From Candidatus Cryptobacteroides avistercoris (GTDB lineage: Bacteria > Bacteroidota > Bacteroidia > Bacteroidales > UBA932), in assembly GCA_017695095.1 (NCBI GenBank), contig JADILW010000062.1:1-44438 (forward strand): a stretch of 44,438 bases of DNA, in the 5' to 3' direction. The notes beneath the pieces were generated by a model, which saw nothing but the letters and a program-made list of their open reading frames with translations, did no database searches and was not told the origin of the DNA. Positions 13,804 to 24,761 of this stretch are shown here, piece after piece (positions within the stretch are counted from its first letter, which is position 1; every line of letters starts with the position of its first letter). A program made the translations under genes and the position numbers.

Positions 13804-16746
13804 ATGTTCGGACAGGACTACACCCGGCTGATGACCAGGAAGATACGGAGCATCCTCCTGATCTGCAACAACTACGACAGCTTCTCCCTCGAGGAGGACG
13901 GCCACATCGAAGGGCAGATTTCGCAGGACTATGCGGAGCTGAACCTCAGCAACCCTCCTTCCATCGACCGGGTGGAGTCCACGCTGGAAGCTCTGGAGCT
14001 GCTCAAGCACCAGGGCGACCGCTACGACCTCATCATCACCATGTTCAATGTCGGGAAGCTCGACGTGTTCGAGTTCTCCCGGCTTGCCAAGGTGATAGCC
14101 CCGCACACCCCGATCGTTCTGCTTTCGTCGTACTCCAAGGTCATCTACAACTACATCGCGAAGCAGGACAAGACCAACATCGACTACGTGTTCAGCTGGA
14201 ACAACAGCACCGACCTGATCATCGCGATCATCAAGCTGCTGGAGGACAAGATGAACGCCGAGCACGACGTGCTGGAGATGGGAGTGCGCACCATAATGCT
14301 GGTGGAGGATTCCGTCCACTACTATTCGGCCTATCTGCCCATCCTCTACAAGCTCGTGCTTCGCCAGAACAACGAGGCGGTGCGCGACGCTCTCAACGAG
14401 GAGCAGCAGTTCATGCGCAAGCGCGCCCGTCCGAAGATAATGCTGGCCACCTGCTACGACGAGGCGGTGGAGCTCTACCAGAAATACAAGACCAACATGC
14501 TCGGCATCATCTCCGACGTGGGCTTCATCCTCCACAAGGGCGACGACCGCGCCACCGAGGTGATCGACGCCGGCATCAATCTCTGCCGGCTCATCAAGGC
14601 CGACAACCCCACGCTGCCGTACCTGCTGCAGTCCTCGCAGGAGAGCATGAGGTCGGTGGCGGAGGAGCTCGGGGTGGGCTTCGTGCGCAAGACGTCCAAG
14701 ACACTGATCCACGAGCTCAGCGAATACATCGCCCGCGAGTTCGCGTTCGGCGACTTCATAGTCACCGACCCGATGACCGGGCAGGAGACAGCCCGCGCCC
14801 GCAATCTCTACGAGTTCGAACGTCTGATCAAGACCATGTCCGACGAGTCCCTGCGCTATTTCGCAGGCAGGAACTATATCTCGCGCTGGCTCTACAGCCG
14901 CGGTCTGTTCAGCATCGGCGACTCTTTCCGCGACATCGACGTCAACGACGAGACCGACCTCGGCGAGATACGCAAGCTCAACCTCCGGATGCTGCACGAC
15001 TACCGCATGCGCCAGGGGCTCGGAGTCGTGGCGCGTTTCGACCCCGCCACCTACAACGACGCCATCTGGTTCTCCCGCCTCGGCGACGGTTCCCTGGGCG
15101 GAAAAGCCAGGGGCCTCGCCTTCCTGAACCACATTCTCTCCAAATACGACCTCTACGGCAAGTGGGAGGACGTGAGGGTGCTCGTGCCCCGCACGCTGGT
15201 GGTCACCACCGAATATTTCGACCGATTCATACTCGAGAACGGCCTCCAGTACGTGATCAACTCCGACCTCAGCGACGCCGAGATTCTTTCGGAGTTCGTG
15301 GCCTCCACCCTGCCTCCGGACCTCACCGACGCCTTGCGCGTGTTCATACGCAACGTGCGCCGTCCGCTCGCGGTGCGCTCCTCCTCGATACTCGAAGACT
15401 CCTACTACCAGCCCTTCGCCGGCGTGTATTCGACCTACATGATACCGCATACCGAGAATGAGGACCAGGAGCTGCGCCTGCTCTCCAAGGCAATCAAGAG
15501 CGTCTACGCCTCCGTCTATTTCGCATCGTCGAGGGGCTACATAATCTCGACCTCCAACGTGATTTCGGAGGAGAAGATGGCCATCGTGCTGCAGGAAGTC
15601 TGCGGAAGCGAGGACGGCGGCTACTATTTCCCTACCTTCTCGGGAGTCGCACGCTCCATCAACTTCTACCCCATAGGCTACGAGACTCCAGAGGACGGAG
15701 TCGCGAAGCTGGCGTTCGGACTCGGCAAGGCCGTGGTCGACGGCGACCAGGTGCTTCGCTTCTCGCCGAAATACCCCAAGAACGTGCTGCAGACCTCAAC
15801 TCCCGATCTCACGATGCGGGAGACGCAGCAGGCGATGTTCGCGCTGAACCTCCAGCCCGACAAGTTCAAGACTTCGGTCGACGACGCGGTGAACCTCGAA
15901 CGCATCCCGATTTCCGACTGCGGACGTTTCCGCTCGTTCTCGAAGGTGGTCTCCACCTGGGACTACGAGAACCAGCGCATCGTGGATTCGCCTGTTCCCA
16001 AAGGGCCCAAGTTCGTGACCTTCGCCCACATCCTGAAATATAACACCTTCCCGCTCGCTGACATACTCAACACTCTGCTGGAGATCACCCGCAAGGAGGT
16101 GAAGTGCGCCGTGGAGATAGAGTTCGCCGCCGACCTCGACAGGGGCGACAGGGCGGCTCTGTTCAACGTGCTGCAGATACGTCCCATCACGTCGGTCAAC
16201 AGCTTCAACGCAGTGGACTGGAATTCGCTGGACACCGAAGGCGCCCTGATCTCGTCGGGCTGCGCTATCGGCCCCGGAATGATACAGGGCGTCAGGGACG
16301 TGGTCTATCTGCGCAGGCAGAATTTCGACGTGATGAAGACGCGCGAGATGGCCGCGGAGATGACAGCCATCAACAACCGCATGCGCGACGAAGGGCGGAA
16401 CTATGTGCTGATAGGTTACGGCCGCTGGGGCTCAAGCATCCCCTCGCTTGGCGTGCCGGTGCAGTGGAGCAACATCTCGGAAGCCAAGGTGATCGTGGAA
16501 TGCTGCCTGGAGAATTTCCGCATCGACCCAAGCCAGGGCACGCATTTCTTCCAGAACATGACCTCTTTCAATGCGGGCTACGTCAACGTGAACCCGTATT
16601 CCCGCCCCGGTGAGTACTGCGACCTCGACGCGCTCGACTCGATGCCCGCCGAATACGAGAGCGACTTCGTGCGCATCGTGCATTTCCCCGAAGACCTCAC
16701 CGTCTGCATCGACGGCAAGGAGAACCGCGCCCTGGTGAAGGCGTAG
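13804..16746 (+). CDS. Receiver-PPDK_N fusion: response-regulator domains joined to a PEP synthase-like ATP-grasp domain
   Basis: 980 residues. Residues about 14-150 look like a degenerate receiver domain with no acceptor Asp (ITMFNVGKLD). Residues about 160-310 form a second receiver with the acidic pair E168-D169, acceptor D238 in GIISDVGF, S277, and K296 in VRKTSK. Residues about 420-800 match the PEP synthase/PPDK nucleotide-binding domain: SLGGKARGLAFLN (K434), AVRSSSILEDSYYQPFAG (R525), FGLGKAVVDGDQV and LQIRPI (about 790-795). The phosphohistidine swivel domain and PEP-binding barrel are absent. Instead a 180-residue C-terminus carries LIGYGRWGSS and GTHFFQNMTSFNAGY. It is often annotated as PEP synthase, but it lacks the parts needed for that reaction. 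The position after gdhA suggests a regulatory phosphotransfer role in carbon/nitrogen balance (inference). Confidence 0.85.
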   Translation: MFGQDYTRLMTRKIRSILLICNNYDSFSLEEDGHIEGQISQDYAELNLSNPPSIDRVESTLEALELLKHQGDRYDLIITMFNVGKLDVFEFSRLAKVIAPHTPIVLLSSYSKVIYNYIAKQDKTNIDYVFSWNNSTDLIIAIIKLLEDKMNAEHDVLEMGVRTIMLVEDSVHYYSAYLPILYKLVLRQNNEAVRDALNEEQQFMRKRARPKIMLATCYDEAVELYQKYKTNMLGIISDVGFILHKGDDRATEVIDAGINLCRLIKADNPTLPYLLQSSQESMRSVAEELGVGFVRKTSKTLIHELSEYIAREFAFGDFIVTDPMTGQETARARNLYEFERLIKTMSDESLRYFAGRNYISRWLYSRGLFSIGDSFRDIDVNDETDLGEIRKLNLRMLHDYRMRQGLGVVARFDPATYNDAIWFSRLGDGSLGGKARGLAFLNHILSKYDLYGKWEDVRVLVPRTLVVTTEYFDRFILENGLQYVINSDLSDAEILSEFVASTLPPDLTDALRVFIRNVRRPLAVRSSSILEDSYYQPFAGVYSTYMIPHTENEDQELRLLSKAIKSVYASVYFASSRGYIISTSNVISEEKMAIVLQEVCGSEDGGYYFPTFSGVARSINFYPIGYETPEDGVAKLAFGLGKAVVDGDQVLRFSPKYPKNVLQTSTPDLTMRETQQAMFALNLQPDKFKTSVDDAVNLERIPISDCGRFRSFSKVVSTWDYENQRIVDSPVPKGPKFVTFAHILKYNTFPLADILNTLLEITRKEVKCAVEIEFAADLDRGDRAALFNVLQIRPITSVNSFNAVDWNSLDTEGALISSGCAIGPGMIQGVRDVVYLRRQNFDVMKTREMAAEMTAINNRMRDEGRNYVLIGYGRWGSSIPSLGVPVQWSNISEAKVIVECCLENFRIDPSQGTHFFQNMTSFNAGYVNVNPYSRPGEYCDLDALDSMPAEYESDFVRIVHFPEDLTVCIDGKENRALVKA

Positions 16747-16771
16747 ATATAGGCAAATCACAGAGAAATTG

Positions 16772-16779
16772 TATTTTTG
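16772..16779 (+). promoter_or_regulatory. -7 promoter box TATTTTTG for the Cof-type HAD gene
   Basis: An exact TAnnTTTG match, 23 nt upstream of the ATG at 16803. Confidence 0.55.
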
Positions 16780-16802
16780 TGCCCGGATTACAGTGAACGC
16801 TG

Positions 16803-17582
16803 ATGATAAAGGCTATATTTTTTGACATCGACGGCACCCTGGTGAGCCTCAGGACCCACCGCATCCCGCAGTCAGCGATAGAGGCGATAACGCAGGCGAA
16901 ACGGCGGAGCGTGAAGATATTCATCTCCACCGGGCGTCCGTTTCCCTTGATAGACAACATAGAAGAGATAAGGCATCTGGTCGACGGCTACATCACCACA
17001 AACGGCGCCTGGTGCTTCATAGGCGACAGGGTCATCGCCTGCTCGCCGATTTCGCAGAATGACGCGGCGGCCATGGTGCGTCTGGCCGATGAAATGGGGT
17101 TCGGGACTCTCGTGGTAGGGGAGAAGGACGTCATCATGTACAACGACCACGGTGCAAGCGAGGTGTTCCGGCAGCTTCTCAACGTCCGGAACATGAAGAG
17201 CGACGTGCCTGTGGAGACCGTCCTCTCGCAGCGCGTCCTGCAGTTCACGCCGGTGATAACTCCAGAGCAGGAGGAGCGTCTGATGCCACATCTTCCAGGC
17301 TGCGAGTCCAGCCGTTGGTGCCCGGAATTCGCCGACGTCACCGCGCGCGGCGTGAACAAGGGGAAGGGCCTGCATGCCATGATTGCCGACCTGAACATCG
17401 GTATCGGGGAGACCATGGCCTTCGGCGACGGCGGCAACGACCTCGCCATAGTCAGGGCCGCCGGGCTCGGCGTGGCCATGGGCAACGCCAACGATTCCTT
17501 GAAGGCCGTCGCGGACTATGTGACCGACTCCGTCGACGACGACGGCATCAGCAACGCGCTGCACCGCTGGGTGCTGGAATAA
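16803..17582 (+). CDS. Cof-type HAD-IIB family phosphatase
   Basis: This 259-residue protein has motif I FFDIDGTLVSL (D8, D10), motif II ISTGRP, a Cof-type alpha/beta cap at about residues 80-180, and motif IV GDGGNDLAIVRAAGLGVAMGNA. Members dephosphorylate sugar phosphates, nucleotides or vitamin intermediates such as pyridoxal phosphate and flavin precursors; the substrate here cannot be read from sequence. Monocistronic, with its own promoter, and convergent with asd. The 42-nt gap between them contains no clear terminator. Confidence 0.88.
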   Translation: MIKAIFFDIDGTLVSLRTHRIPQSAIEAITQAKRRSVKIFISTGRPFPLIDNIEEIRHLVDGYITTNGAWCFIGDRVIACSPISQNDAAAMVRLADEMGFGTLVVGEKDVIMYNDHGASEVFRQLLNVRNMKSDVPVETVLSQRVLQFTPVITPEQEERLMPHLPGCESSRWCPEFADVTARGVNKGKGLHAMIADLNIGIGETMAFGDGGNDLAIVRAAGLGVAMGNANDSLKAVADYVTDSVDDDGISNALHRWVLE

Positions 17583-17624
17583 GGCTGTCCGCTTCCCGCG
17601 TGCGGCTCCGGCTGGTTATCTGTA

Positions 17625-18629
17625 TTACTTTTCGTGCTGGATGAGATACTCCGCTATCTGCACGGCGTTGAGCGCGGCGCCCTTGCGTATCTGGTCGCCG
17701 GAGAGCCAGAGGGTCATGCCGTTCTCGTCGGCGATGTCGCGGCGTATGCGGCCCACGTAGACGTCGTCCTTGCCGCCGGTGAAGAGAGGCATGGGGTAGG
17801 TCTTGGTCGCGGGGTCGTCCTGCACGGTGACTCCCGGGGCGGCCTCGAGCGCGGCGCGTACCTGCTCCTCCGTGAGAGGCTCCTCGGTCTCTATCCATAC
17901 TGCCTCGGAATGTGAGCGCAGCGAGGAAATCCTCACGCAGGTGGCCGAGCAGCGGATGTCCGAATGCAGGATCTTGCGCGTCTCGTTGAACATCTTCATC
18001 TCCTCCTTCGTGTAGCCGTTGTCGGTGAACACGTCGATCTGCGGAATCACGTTGTAGGCCAGCTGGTAGGCGAACTTGTCGACCGTGACGGGCTCGCCGT
18101 TCACTATCTGCCGGTATTGCTCCTGGAGTTCGGCCATGGCCTGGGCGCCGGCTCCCGACGCCGACTGATAGCTCGCCACGTGCACGCGGCGGATGTGCGA
18201 GAGCCTGTCGATCGGTTTCAGGACCACCACCATCATTATCGTGGTGCAGTTGGGGTTGGCTATGATGCCGCGCGGACGCACCAGGGCGTCTTCGGCATTG
18301 CACTCAGGCACCACGAGAGGCACGTCGGCGTCCATGCGGAACGCGCTCGAGTTGTCGATCATCACGGTGCCGTGCTTCGTTATGGTCTCCGCGAATTCGC
18401 GGGAAGTGCCCGCCCCTGCGGAGACGAAGGCGTAGTCAACGCCCTTGAAGTCGTCGTTGTGCTGGAGCAGCCTGACTTCAATCTCTCTGCCCTTGAAGGT
18501 GTATTTGCTTCCGGCGCTTCTCTGCGAACCGAAGAGCAGAAGTTCGTCTACCGGGAAATTTCTCTGTTCGAGCACGCGGAGGAACTCCTGTCCCACCGCT
18601 CCGCTCGCTCCTACTATCGCTGCTTTCAT
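17625..18629 (-). CDS. asd: Aspartate-semialdehyde dehydrogenase
   Basis: This 334-residue protein begins [20 protein letters not shown] (NADP-binding loop). It has the catalytic-cysteine motif [13 protein letters not shown], the [13 protein letters not shown] segment, and the later CSATCVRI...SHSEAV region. It reduces aspartyl phosphate to aspartate semialdehyde, the branch point to lysine and to homoserine. The start at 18629 fits the canonical N-terminus; a longer frame to 18833 only reads into thrA antisense to nothing useful. It lies 14 nt behind thrA, and the two probably form one operon. Confidence 0.95.
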   Translation of the reverse strand: MKAAIVGASGAVGQEFLRVLEQRNFPVDELLLFGSQRSAGSKYTFKGREIEVRLLQHNDDFKGVDYAFVSAGAGTSREFAETITKHGTVMIDNSSAFRMDADVPLVVPECNAEDALVRPRGIIANPNCTTIMMVVVLKPIDRLSHIRRVHVASYQSASGAGAQAMAELQEQYRQIVNGEPVTVDKFAYQLAYNVIPQIDVFTDNGYTKEEMKMFNETRKILHSDIRCSATCVRISSLRSHSEAVWIETEEPLTEEQVRAALEAAPGVTVQDDPATKTYPMPLFTGGKDDVYVGRIRRDIADENGMTLWLSGDQIRKGAALNAVQIAEYLIQHEK

Positions 18630-18643
18630 ATCTTTGTGTCTGC

Positions 18644-21073
18644 TTAAATGTTTGCTATGCTCATAATGTCCGCGAACACTCCCGCGGCGGTCACGTCGGC
18701 GCCCGCTCCGTAGCCCTGGATCAGCATGGGGTGGCGGTTGTAGCGCTCGGTGGTCAGGCGTATGATGTTGTTGGAGCCGTCCAGCACGTAGAAGGAGTGG
18801 CTGCTGTCCACCTCCTGCAGGCCGACCGAACATCTGCCGTGGTCCATCACGGCCACGAACCTGAGGCGCTTGTGCTCACGCTCGAGAATCTGCCTGCGCC
18901 TCTCGAATTCGGCGTCGAGTCCGGGCAGCTTCCGCCAGAACTCTTCCATCGGGCAGCGGAAGAGTTCGTCCGGAATGAAGAGCTTCGCCTCCACGTCTTC
19001 GAGGTTCACCTCGTAGCCGGCCTCCCGCGAGAGAATCACGAGCTTGCGCATCACGTCCTTGCCGGAAAGGTCTATCCTGGGGTCAGGTTCGGAGAAGCCC
19101 TGTTCCTGGGCCATGCGCACCGCGCGGCTGAAAGGCACCTCGGCCGAGATTGTGTTGAAGATGAAGTTCAGCGTGCCGCTGAGCACCGCCTCCAGCCGGA
19201 GTATCCTGTCGCCGCTGTTGCACAGGTCGTTGATGGTGTTGATTATCGGAAGCCCGGCGCCCACGTTGGTCTCGAACAAGTATTTCACGCTGTGGCGCAG
19301 CGCGGTGTCCTTGAGCCTGCGGTAGACGGGGTAGTCGGAAGAGGCCGCCACCTTGTTGGCCGCGACCACCGAAATGCTATGCTTGAAGAAGTCCTCGTAG
19401 AGCGCGGCAATTTCCTCGCTGGCGGTGCAGTCCACGAACACGGAGTTGAAGATGTTCATGCCCGTCACCTCGTCGCGCAGAGCCGCGGGCGTGATTTCCT
19501 TTCCGGAGGCCAGGGCTTCGCGCCAGCAGCGCAGGTCGATGCCGTCGCGGTCGAAGACCGCACGGGTGCTCCTCGCGATACCGACCACGTTGATCTTGAG
19601 ATTCCTCTCCTTCATCAGCCTCTCGCGCTGCGAGGCGAGCTGCTCGAGCAGCTTTCCGCCCACTGTGCCGACTCCGCACACGAAGAGGTTCAGCTCCTGG
19701 TACTCCGAGAGGAAGAAGCTGTCGTGAATCACGTTTAGCGCCTTCCGGAGGTTCTTCCGGTTGACAATGAAGGAAATGTTGCTCTCCGACGAGCCTTGGG
19801 CGCACGCGATGACGCTGATGCCGTTGCGGCCCAGTGTGCCGAAGAGTTTTCCGGCTATGCCGGCATGGTATTTCATGTTTTCGCCGACCACCGCCACCGC
19901 GGCCAGCTCGTATTCCACCTGCACGGGGAGAATCGCCCCGCTTTCGATCTCGTGGGCGAATTCACGGTCGATCACCTCGGCCGCGGGGACAGCGTCGCGC
20001 CGGCTCACACCTATGGTGATTCCGGTTTCCGAAGCCGACTGGCTCACGAGGAAGGCGCTTATGTTCTCTTCCGCAAGCACCTTGAAGATGCGGTTGTCGA
20101 TGCCGACTATGCCGACCAGCGAAGTGCCCGAGAGGGTGATGAGGCAGATGTCGTCTATGGACGAGATGCCCTTGATGAGCCTGTCGTCGCGGCGACATTC
20201 CCGCTTCACCGCGGTGCCGGGGAAGCCGGGGTTGAAGGTGTTCTTTATCAGGATGGGGATGCCCTTGGCGCAGACTGGGTACAGGGTGGGGGGATAGATC
20301 ACCTTCGCTCCGAAGTTGCAGAGCTCCATGGCCTCGGCATAGCTCATCTCCTCGATTACGTAGGAAGTCTTGATGATTCTGGGGTCGGCGGTCATGAAGC
20401 CGTCCACGTCCGTCCATATTTCTAGCTGCTCCGCGTCCAGCGCAGCGGCGATCAGGCTGGCGCTGTAGTCTGAGCCTCCGCGGCCGAGATTGGTGATGTC
20501 GCCGGTGGAGCTGTCGCGCGCGATGAAGCCGGGGACGACCGCCACTGCGGCGCCGAAATCCGCGAAAGCTTCGCGGATGAGCCTCGATGTGTTCTCCGTG
20601 TCCGCCACGTTCTCGCCGCGCTGGCGCACGGTGCGCATGAAGCTCAGGGAGTCGTACAGAGCGGATGAAGGTATCGCTGCGCTCACTATCAGTGCCGACA
20701 TGCGCTCTCCGAAGCTCACGACCTCGTCAAGGGTCTTGGCGGGCAGCACCTGGAGCAGCAGGATGCCCTCGCAGATGCTCAGGAGCCTGTCCAGCATGAT
20801 GCCCAGTTCGGTCTCCACCTCAGCCCTGCGCTCCGCGGGCACGACTTCCGAACATACGGAGAAATGCCGTCCGCGCATCGCGGCGATCTCGTCGCGGAAG
20901 GCCGGGTCACCCTCCTCGGCGAGCCGCGCCGAGCGGATGAGCTGGTCGGTGACGCCCGAAAGGGCGGAGACCACGACTATCGGCGCTTCAGGCCGCGATG
21001 TGACTATTTCCTTGACCTTGAGTATGCTTTCGGGCGTACCGACGGACGTGCCGCCGAACTTGAGTACTTTCAT
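18644..21073 (-). CDS. thrA: Bifunctional aspartokinase / homoserine dehydrogenase
   Basis: This 809-residue protein has the usual ThrA length. The kinase half begins [20 protein letters not shown], carries [14 protein letters not shown] and [16 protein letters not shown], and is followed by tandem ACT domains (about residues 310-455; [30 protein letters not shown]). The homoserine dehydrogenase half starts at about 465 with [18 protein letters not shown] and contains [15 protein letters not shown] and LSGTLNFIF. It supplies steps 1 and 3 of homoserine synthesis, and asd behind it supplies step 2. Allosteric control by threonine is typical of the family. A second kinase, lysC, is encoded at 37110. 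Confidence 0.95.
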   Translation of the reverse strand: MKVLKFGGTSVGTPESILKVKEIVTSRPEAPIVVVSALSGVTDQLIRSARLAEEGDPAFRDEIAAMRGRHFSVCSEVVPAERRAEVETELGIMLDRLLSICEGILLLQVLPAKTLDEVVSFGERMSALIVSAAIPSSALYDSLSFMRTVRQRGENVADTENTSRLIREAFADFGAAVAVVPGFIARDSSTGDITNLGRGGSDYSASLIAAALDAEQLEIWTDVDGFMTADPRIIKTSYVIEEMSYAEAMELCNFGAKVIYPPTLYPVCAKGIPILIKNTFNPGFPGTAVKRECRRDDRLIKGISSIDDICLITLSGTSLVGIVGIDNRIFKVLAEENISAFLVSQSASETGITIGVSRRDAVPAAEVIDREFAHEIESGAILPVQVEYELAAVAVVGENMKYHAGIAGKLFGTLGRNGISVIACAQGSSESNISFIVNRKNLRKALNVIHDSFFLSEYQELNLFVCGVGTVGGKLLEQLASQRERLMKERNLKINVVGIARSTRAVFDRDGIDLRCWREALASGKEITPAALRDEVTGMNIFNSVFVDCTASEEIAALYEDFFKHSISVVAANKVAASSDYPVYRRLKDTALRHSVKYLFETNVGAGLPIINTINDLCNSGDRILRLEAVLSGTLNFIFNTISAEVPFSRAVRMAQEQGFSEPDPRIDLSGKDVMRKLVILSREAGYEVNLEDVEAKLFIPDELFRCPMEEFWRKLPGLDAEFERRRQILEREHKRLRFVAVMDHGRCSVGLQEVDSSHSFYVLDGSNNIIRLTTERYNRHPMLIQGYGAGADVTAAGVFADIMSIANI

Positions 21074-21099
21074 CTTGTCTTTCCGGGCTTTTGGGATGC

Positions 21100-21130
21100 C
21101 AAAAGTAGAGAAATTATCGCTTTCTTCAAA
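21100..21130 (-). promoter_or_regulatory. thrA-asd promoter (-33 TTTG, 19-nt spacer, -7 TACTTTTG)
   Basis: On the minus strand, TTTG at 21130-21127 and TACTTTTG at 21107-21100 are separated by 19 nt, a very good match to the Bacteroidota promoter model. The thrA ATG follows 26 nt after the -7 box. No leader peptide or attenuator was seen in the short leader. Confidence 0.65.
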
Positions 21131-21201
21131 AGAAAAATTCGGCAACTATTTGCTTTTTCGCCGTAAAACCCGAACTTTATAAGCCGTAAGTTGTTTGTAG
21201 C

Positions 21202-23034
21202 ATGAAGTTGAGAAGTAGTGTAACCACCGAAGGCCGCCGCATGGCGGGAGCGAGAGCTCTCTGGCGGGCCGCCGGAATGAAGGAGGGGCAATTCGGTAAA
21301 CCTGTGATAGCCATAGCGAATTCCTTTACGCAGTTCGTCCCGGGACATACCCATCTGCACGATGCCGGACAGATCGTCCGGCAGGAGATCGAGCGCCTCG
21401 GCTGCTATGCCGCCGAGTTCAACGTCATCGCCGTGGACGACGGAATCGCCATGGGCCATGACGGGATGCTCTATTCGCTGCCCTCGAGAGACCTGATCGC
21501 CGACAGCGTCGAGTATATGGTCAACGCCCACAAGGCCGACGCTCTCGTGTGCATCAGCAACTGCGACAAGATCACCCCGGGAATGCTTATGGCGGCGATG
21601 AGGCTCGACATTCCGACCGTGTTCGTGTCGGGCGGCCCCATGGAGGCGGGAGTCAGAGGAGAGTCGAGGCTGGACCTGATAGACGCGATGGTCATGTCGG
21701 CCGATTCCGAAGCCTCCGACGAGGAGGTCGCCGGAATCGAAGCCTGCGCCTGCCCCGGCTGCGGCAGCTGCTCGGGAATGTTCACCGCCAACTCCATGAA
21801 CTGCCTGGCCGAGGCCATAGGGCTCGCCCTGCCCGGAAACGGGACGGTGCTGGCCACCCACGTGCAGCGCCGCGAGCTCTTCCTGAAGGCGGCGAGGCTC
21901 ATAGTCAGGAACGCATTCAAATATTACCGCGACGACGACGCCTCGGTGCTGCCCCGCAGCATCGCCACCCGTCAGGCGTTTCTCAACGCCATGTCGCTCG
22001 ACATAGCCATGGGCGGCTCCACCAACACTGTCCTCCACCTGCTCGCCGTGGCTTCGGAGGCCGGAGCCGACTTCAGCATGTCCGACATCGATTCCCTGTC
22101 GCGCCGGGTGCCCTGCATCTGCAAGGTGGCGCCCAACACCGCGCGCTACCACATTCAGGACGTCGGCCGGGCCGGCGGGGTCGTGGCCATCATGGCCGAA
22201 CTCGCCCGGGCTGGGCTGGTCGACACCTCCGTCCTCAGAGTCGACGGCATGACCCTCGGGGAGGAGATAGCCGCCTACGACATAAACGGAGCGGAGCCCT
22301 GCGAGGACGCGCTGAAGATATATTCGAGCGCCCCTGCCGGGAAATTCAGCACTGAGCTGGCTTCCCAGGACTGCAGCTGGCCTGAACTGGACAGGGACAG
22401 GGCCGCCGGATGCATACGCGACGTCGCCCACGCATATACTACCGACGGAGGCCTGGCCGTGCTCTCCGGCAACCTTGCCCCCGACGGCTGCATAGTCAAG
22501 ACCGCCGGAGTCAGCGAGGACATCTTCCGTTTCAGCGGTCCGGCCAGGGTGTTCGAATCCCAGGAGGAGGCGTGTGGGGGCATACTGGGCGGCCGCGTCC
22601 GTCCCGGCGACGTCGTGGTGATAGCCTATGAGGGGCCTAAGGGCGGACCGGGAATGCAGGAAATGCTCTACCCGACTTCATATTTGAAGTCCATGCACAT
22701 GGGAAGCAGCTGCGCCCTGCTCACCGACGGAAGGTTCAGCGGCGGCACCTCGGGGCTGAGCATAGGGCATGTGTCGCCCGAAGCCGCGTCTGGCGGAACG
22801 ATAGCGCTCGTTCGCGACGGCGACATCATAGACATAGACATCCCGTCGCGCAGCATCTCGCTGAGGGTGTCGGACGAGGAGCTTGAGGCCCGGCGCGCGG
22901 AGGAGAAGGACAGAGGCGTGCGGGCGTTCACGCCACATGACCGCGACCGGAAGGTTTCCCGCAGCCTGAAAGCGTACGCTTCCATGGTGAGCAGCGCGGA
23001 CAAGGGGGCGGTCAGGATAATAAGGGAGGACTGA
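21202..23034 (+). CDS. ilvD: Dihydroxy-acid dehydratase
   Basis: This 610-residue protein is of E. coli IlvD type, with [60 protein letters not shown] and [24 protein letters not shown], which include the iron-sulfur ligands. The C-terminal region has [24 protein letters not shown]. It dehydrates dihydroxy-isovalerate and dihydroxy-methylvalerate in valine/leucine and isoleucine synthesis. It is the first gene of the twelve-gene operon that runs to metX. No leader peptide was found upstream, and its promoter was not convincingly located (TAAGTTGT at 21187 is weak). Confidence 0.96.
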   Translation: MKLRSSVTTEGRRMAGARALWRAAGMKEGQFGKPVIAIANSFTQFVPGHTHLHDAGQIVRQEIERLGCYAAEFNVIAVDDGIAMGHDGMLYSLPSRDLIADSVEYMVNAHKADALVCISNCDKITPGMLMAAMRLDIPTVFVSGGPMEAGVRGESRLDLIDAMVMSADSEASDEEVAGIEACACPGCGSCSGMFTANSMNCLAEAIGLALPGNGTVLATHVQRRELFLKAARLIVRNAFKYYRDDDASVLPRSIATRQAFLNAMSLDIAMGGSTNTVLHLLAVASEAGADFSMSDIDSLSRRVPCICKVAPNTARYHIQDVGRAGGVVAIMAELARAGLVDTSVLRVDGMTLGEEIAAYDINGAEPCEDALKIYSSAPAGKFSTELASQDCSWPELDRDRAAGCIRDVAHAYTTDGGLAVLSGNLAPDGCIVKTAGVSEDIFRFSGPARVFESQEEACGGILGGRVRPGDVVVIAYEGPKGGPGMQEMLYPTSYLKSMHMGSSCALLTDGRFSGGTSGLSIGHVSPEAASGGTIALVRDGDIIDIDIPSRSISLRVSDEELEARRAEEKDRGVRAFTPHDRDRKVSRSLKAYASMVSSADKGAVRIIRED

Positions 23035-23036
23035 GA

Positions 23037-24761
23037 ATGAAGAAAAGGATGACAGGAGCGGAGATTCTGCTCGAATCTCTGATAGCTGAAGGCGTGGACA
23101 CGCTGTTCGGCTATCCGGGCGGGCAGATACTGACGGTCTACGACAAGCTGTACGATTATTCCGACAGGCTCAACCACGTGCTGGTCCGCCACGAACAGGG
23201 GGCGATTCACGCCGCCCAGGGCTATGCGCGCGCCACTTCGCGTCCCGGGGTGGTGATGGTGACTTCCGGTCCGGGCGCGACCAACGTGATCACCGGAGTC
23301 GCCGACTCGATGATAGATTCCACTCCGGTGATAGTGATCGCCGGACAGGTGGGGACCGCCCTGCTGGGCAGCGACGCCTTCCAGGAGACCGACGTCGTTG
23401 GTATGACCCGCCCCATCGACAAATGGACCTTCCAGATACGCAGGGCGGAGGATGTCGCCCCCGCAGTGGCCAAGGCCTTCCACATAGCCGCAACCGGGCG
23501 TCCCGGTCCTGTAGTGCTGGACTTCACGCGCGACGCGCAGGTGGGTGAGGCGGAATTCGAATACCGGAAATGCAGCTCGATGCGCAGCTATGTGCCGGAG
23601 AAGGAGATCTCCGTGGAGGCTGTGGAGACGGCGGCGAAGCTCATCGACGAAGCCGAGAGGCCGCTCGTGGTCTATGGCCAGGGCGTCCTGCTTTCGCATG
23701 CCGAGAAACAGCTGCAGGACTTCCTTAAGAAAGGAGGCATCCCGGCGGCGTCGACCCTGCTCGGCCTGAGCGCCCTGCCGTCCGATTTCCCGTACTATCT
23801 GGGGATGGCGGGGATGCACGGCAACATAGCCGCCAACATGATGACCCAGCGCTGCGACGTCCTGGTCGCGGTCGGAATGCGCTTCGACGACAGAGTGACC
23901 GGCAAGGTCTCGGAATACGCCAGGCAGGCAAAGGTCATCCATATCGACATCGACGAGACGGAAATCGGAAAGATCATCCCCGTGGAGGTGGGAATAGCCG
24001 GCGATGCCGCCAAGGTGCTCGAAATGCTCACCGCACGCATCAGGTTCGCCTTCCATGACGAGTGGAGGCTGACGGCGCGCGGCTACTTCGAGGTAGAGGA
24101 CAGGGAGGTCATGGCTCCGGAACTCCGCCCAGGCGCGGGGCCGCTGAACATGGGCGAGGTAGTGGCGAAGGTCTCCGAACTCTCCGGCGGCGACGCGATA
24201 GTAGTCACCGACGTGGGCCAGAACCAGATGAGTTCGGCGAGATATTCGCGCTTCACGCGCAGCCGCTCCTTCATCAGCTCCGGCGGACTGGGGACCATGG
24301 GCTTCGGGCTGCCTGCTGCGATAGGGGCGAAGCTCGGAAGACCCGACAGGCAGGTCTGTCTCTTCGTGGGTGACGGCGGCCTTCAGATGACCATCCAGGA
24401 GCTCGGCACGATAATGCAGACCGGAGCGGCGGTCAAGATAGTGCTGCTCGACAACAACTGGCTGGGCAACGTCCGCCAGTGGCAGGAACTCTTCTACGAC
24501 GAGCGCTATTCCCAGACCAGGATGATGAATCCCGACTATTCGAAGATCGCCGAAGCCTACGGCATAGCCTGCCGGACAGTGGAGCGCAGGGAGGAGCTGG
24601 ACGATGCCGTGCGCAAGATGCTGGACTCCCCGCAGGCCTTCATCCTCGACGCGCATATCCGCGAGCAGGGCATGGTCTATCCCATGATACCGGCCGGACG
24701 CCGCGTCGACGAAATCATGTTGAACAAGGGCAAATGGTTTGAAGAAAATGGACAGAGCTAG
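23037..24761 (+). CDS. ilvB: Acetolactate synthase, catalytic (large) subunit
   Basis: This 574-residue thiamine diphosphate enzyme starts RMTGAEILLESLIAEGVDTLFGYPGG. The catalytic glutamate is in VRHEQGAIHAAQGYARAT. Further segments are TSGPGATNVITGVADSMIDSTP, QETDVVGMTRPIDKW and the ThDP/metal motif GDGGLQMTIQELGTIMQTGAAVKIVLLDNN. It condenses two pyruvates to acetolactate, or pyruvate with 2-oxobutyrate to acetohydroxybutyrate. It begins 2 nt after ilvD and overlaps ilvN, so the subunits are translationally coupled. Confidence 0.96.
   Translation: MKKRMTGAEILLESLIAEGVDTLFGYPGGQILTVYDKLYDYSDRLNHVLVRHEQGAIHAAQGYARATSRPGVVMVTSGPGATNVITGVADSMIDSTPVIVIAGQVGTALLGSDAFQETDVVGMTRPIDKWTFQIRRAEDVAPAVAKAFHIAATGRPGPVVLDFTRDAQVGEAEFEYRKCSSMRSYVPEKEISVEAVETAAKLIDEAERPLVVYGQGVLLSHAEKQLQDFLKKGGIPAASTLLGLSALPSDFPYYLGMAGMHGNIAANMMTQRCDVLVAVGMRFDDRVTGKVSEYARQAKVIHIDIDETEIGKIIPVEVGIAGDAAKVLEMLTARIRFAFHDEWRLTARGYFEVEDREVMAPELRPGAGPLNMGEVVAKVSELSGGDAIVVTDVGQNQMSSARYSRFTRSRSFISSGGLGTMGFGLPAAIGAKLGRPDRQVCLFVGDGGLQMTIQELGTIMQTGAAVKIVLLDNNWLGNVRQWQELFYDERYSQTRMMNPDYSKIAEAYGIACRTVERREELDDAVRKMLDSPQAFILDAHIREQGMVYPMIPAGRRVDEIMLNKGKWFEENGQS

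Noticed and set aside
12424-15450. A 1008-codon open frame on the minus strand, and similar long frames at 22668-24773, 25523-27286 and 7912-9546
   Set aside because: They lie exactly antisense to strongly recognisable genes (gdhA and the receiver fusion, ilvB, ilvC/leuA, the efflux pump). They arise from high-GC codon use, and their His/Val/Gly-rich translations match no family.
17583-17624. GC-rich gap between the Cof-type HAD gene and asd as a terminator or cruciform relative
   Set aside because: Only a weak CCGC/GCGG pairing can be drawn. No long arms, core motif or U-tract.
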